From the NCBI GenBank assembly GCA_026389975.1, contig JAPLGV010000428.1, positions 1-5,981 on the forward strand: a DNA stretch of 5,981 nucleotides, given 5' to 3'. The translations under genes were made by a program, and so were the position numbers. This document shows positions 4,915 to 5,981 of the stretch, piece after piece. The DNA comes from Chloroflexota bacterium. GTDB lineage: Bacteria; Chloroflexota; Anaerolineae; Anaerolineales; Villigracilaceae. How positions within the stretch are numbered: the first letter of the stretch is position 1; each line of letters begins with the position of its first letter. The notes beneath the pieces were generated by a model, which did not search any database, had not been told where the DNA came from, and was given only the letters and a program-made list of their open reading frames with translations.

Positions 4915-5893
4915 ATGGATTTCTCACACACCTGAATCCCACACCCGGGCTGTAATACGTGGGGGTGGCGTTGTTGCGGACCCAGATACGCAGGTCCATA
5001 TCGTAGGTGTCTTTCGAGCCACCGCGCATGAAGCGGTAGTGCATGCCTTCGTACACATCGCCGGTCCACTGCCAGACGTTGCCGGACATGTCGTACAGGC
5101 CGTAAGGGCTGGCCGAGTCGAGCGTGACGTAACCGTCATAGGTCTGGCCGTTGTAGAACCCGACCGGGCTGGTGCGGGAGCCGAACGAGCCCATGTCTTC
5201 GAACGGGTCGCGGCTGGAATAGAAGTTGGCGTTATTGCGGGCAATCTCGTAGCCCCACGGGAACGGGCGGTCGTCAGCGGACCCGCGAGCGGCTTTCTCC
5301 CATTCGAGTTCGGTCGGCAGGCTGTAGCCGTAGTACCCGCAGTAGCCCCAGGCGCCGAACCAGGAGATATTGGTCATCGGGTGATTCTCGTAGCCGGGCT
5401 TGACGACGAATGTGCCGCCATCGAAGGTGAAGCGGGAGGCCGGGTCATTCAACGGGACGAAGATGTAGTCGGTGGCGGTAATCTCAATTTCGTGCTTGAC
5501 GGCATGGAACTCATCGCCGGGGTAGAAGCCGACAATCTGCTCACCGTCGACTTTGAGCGTACCGTCAGCCAGGGCGGTGTTCAGGAAATCCACGTACTGG
5601 GACATGGTCACATCGGTGACCATGATCTCGTAATCGTTATCAATCGAGGCGGGATCGGCTGCCTGTCCCTGGATAAAGGAACCAGCCGGGATCGTGGCCC
5701 AGGCATTTGGGTCCACGCCTGTGTCGTAGGTGGGGAGGGGGGCGTTCAGGTCAACCGGGGCGCAGGAGGTCAAAACGATCAGTGTCATTGCGAGGGCGGC
5801 AGCCAGAAGCAATCCTCCGCAAAATGCAGATTGCTTCGCTCGCTGGAGAACGCTCGCTCGCAATGACACTTTATTTGTTTGAGCGCGTTTCAT
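4913..5893 (-). CDS. Lipoprotein with FGE-sulfatase (SUMF1-like) domain, probably non-catalytic
   Basis: 326 aa. Seen: a long basic head, hydrophobic core LLLAAALAMTLIVL, then a lipobox LTSC with C44 as the lipidated residue, so it should be exported and membrane-anchored. From about residue 65 the FGE/SUMF1 fold is clear: IPAGSFIQGQ, VTMSQYVDFLN, HPMTNISWFGAWGYC, LPTELEWEKAARG, PFPWG, YGLYDMSGNVWQW, RGGS and GVGFRCVRN at the C-terminus. Known: true sulfatase-activating enzymes carry two active Cys after RGGS; here RGGSKDTYDMDLRIWVRN has none, so sulfatase activation is unlikely and a binding or structural role is more probable. The ATG at 5891-5893 overlaps the upstream stop (ATGA), with GAGGA about 9 nt before. 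Odd: a palindromic repeat (5781-5870) encodes residues about 9-38, most of the signal peptide. Confidence 0.9.
   Translation of the reverse strand: MKRAQTNKVSLRASVLQRAKQSAFCGGLLLAAALAMTLIVLTSCAPVDLNAPLPTYDTGVDPNAWATIPAGSFIQGQAADPASIDNDYEIMVTDVTMSQYVDFLNTALADGTLKVDGEQIVGFYPGDEFHAVKHEIEITATDYIFVPLNDPASRFTFDGGTFVVKPGYENHPMTNISWFGAWGYCGYYGYSLPTELEWEKAARGSADDRPFPWGYEIARNNANFYSSRDPFEDMGSFGSRTSPVGFYNGQTYDGYVTLDSASPYGLYDMSGNVWQWTGDVYEGMHYRFMRGGSKDTYDMDLRIWVRNNATPTYYSPGVGFRCVRNP
5781..5870. repeat. Palindromic repeat element inside the lipoprotein signal-peptide region
   Basis: Perfect 14-bp terminal inverted repeats, agtgtcattgcgag (5781-5794) and ctcgcaatgacact (5857-5870), enclose inner inverted copies gaagcaatc (5806-5814) and gattgcttc (5829-5837). 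The total is 90 bp, a multiple of three. The gtcattgcgag...ctcgcaatgac form is that of dispersed intergenic palindromes seen in several bacterial groups. Here it lies in frame within a coding region. Confidence 0.85.
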
Positions 5894-5981
5894 TGGTTCA
5901 CATCCTCGGTAAGTTCATGTTCGACTTCTTCCGTCCAGCGTCCTTTTTTCTTGAACAGGTCAAATAAGCGCCAGACCATGA
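5890..5981 (-). CDS. 3' end of unidentified upstream gene (5' partial)
   Basis: The minus strand is open from the right window edge to TGA at 5890-5892 and ends WRLFDLFKKKGRWTEEVEHE followed by LTEDVNQ. An ATG at 5977-5979 lies in frame, but with only 29 codons visible it is more likely an internal Met. The stop overlaps the ATG of the FGE-domain lipoprotein by four bases (ATGA), a classic translational-coupling junction, which is the main support for it being real. The visible tail is charged and soluble-looking. Too little remains to name a family. Confidence 0.55.
   Translation of the reverse strand, partial: MVWRLFDLFKKKGRWTEEVEHELTEDVNQ

Noticed and set aside
5039..5866. 275-aa + strand open frame opposite the lipoprotein
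   Set aside because: Low-complexity Val/Gly/Glu-rich antisense shadow of a strong FGE-domain gene; high-GC codon usage keeps it open.

Overview
The window looks like bacterial chromosome. The style (moderately high GC, many short palindromic intergenic repeats, an FGE-domain lipoprotein, uncharacterised polytopic membrane proteins) fits Chloroflexota/Anaerolineae. That placement is an inference and cannot be proved here. No rRNA, tRNA, CRISPR array or transposase is visible.

Left part (1-1518, + strand). A two-gene operon ends in a strong hairpin terminator. The first gene is an AhpE-like peroxiredoxin fused to a C-terminal glutaredoxin/mycoredoxin-like domain. It is cut by the window start and has an in-frame TGA (56-58) exactly where the peroxidatic cysteine belongs, so I read it as a selenoprotein; a plain ORF call would wrongly start it at 86. 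It is followed 14 nt later by a short-chain dehydrogenase with a complete catalytic tetrad.

Middle part (about 1520-2711). This AT-richer segment carries two minus-strand genes: a 51-aa single-TM protein missed at usual length cut-offs and a 240-aa 7-TM protein. It is bounded by a perfect 11-bp inverted repeat (1735-1745 / 2701-2711) containing GTTAGGC/GCCTAAC. One copy overlaps the last gene's stop codon, as at the ends of an integron-type gene cassette. The 1554-1741 stretch is a possible attC-like site without a proven fold.

Right part (2824-5981, minus strand). Read right to left: the 3' end of an unknown gene; a formylglycine-generating-enzyme-fold (FGE) lipoprotein that starts by a 4-nt overlap; an 80-bp imperfect inverted repeat holding a possible -10 box; a heme O synthase-like UbiA prenyltransferase (TTG start); a tandem double-hairpin repeat; then two polytopic membrane proteins of unknown function (201 and 148 aa). 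Same strand and mostly short gaps suggest one transcription unit for the last three, likely membrane or respiratory in role.

The most notable points are the Sec-Prx-Grx fusion, a 90-bp palindromic repeat inserted in frame so that it encodes most of the lipoprotein signal peptide, and the cassette-like segment.
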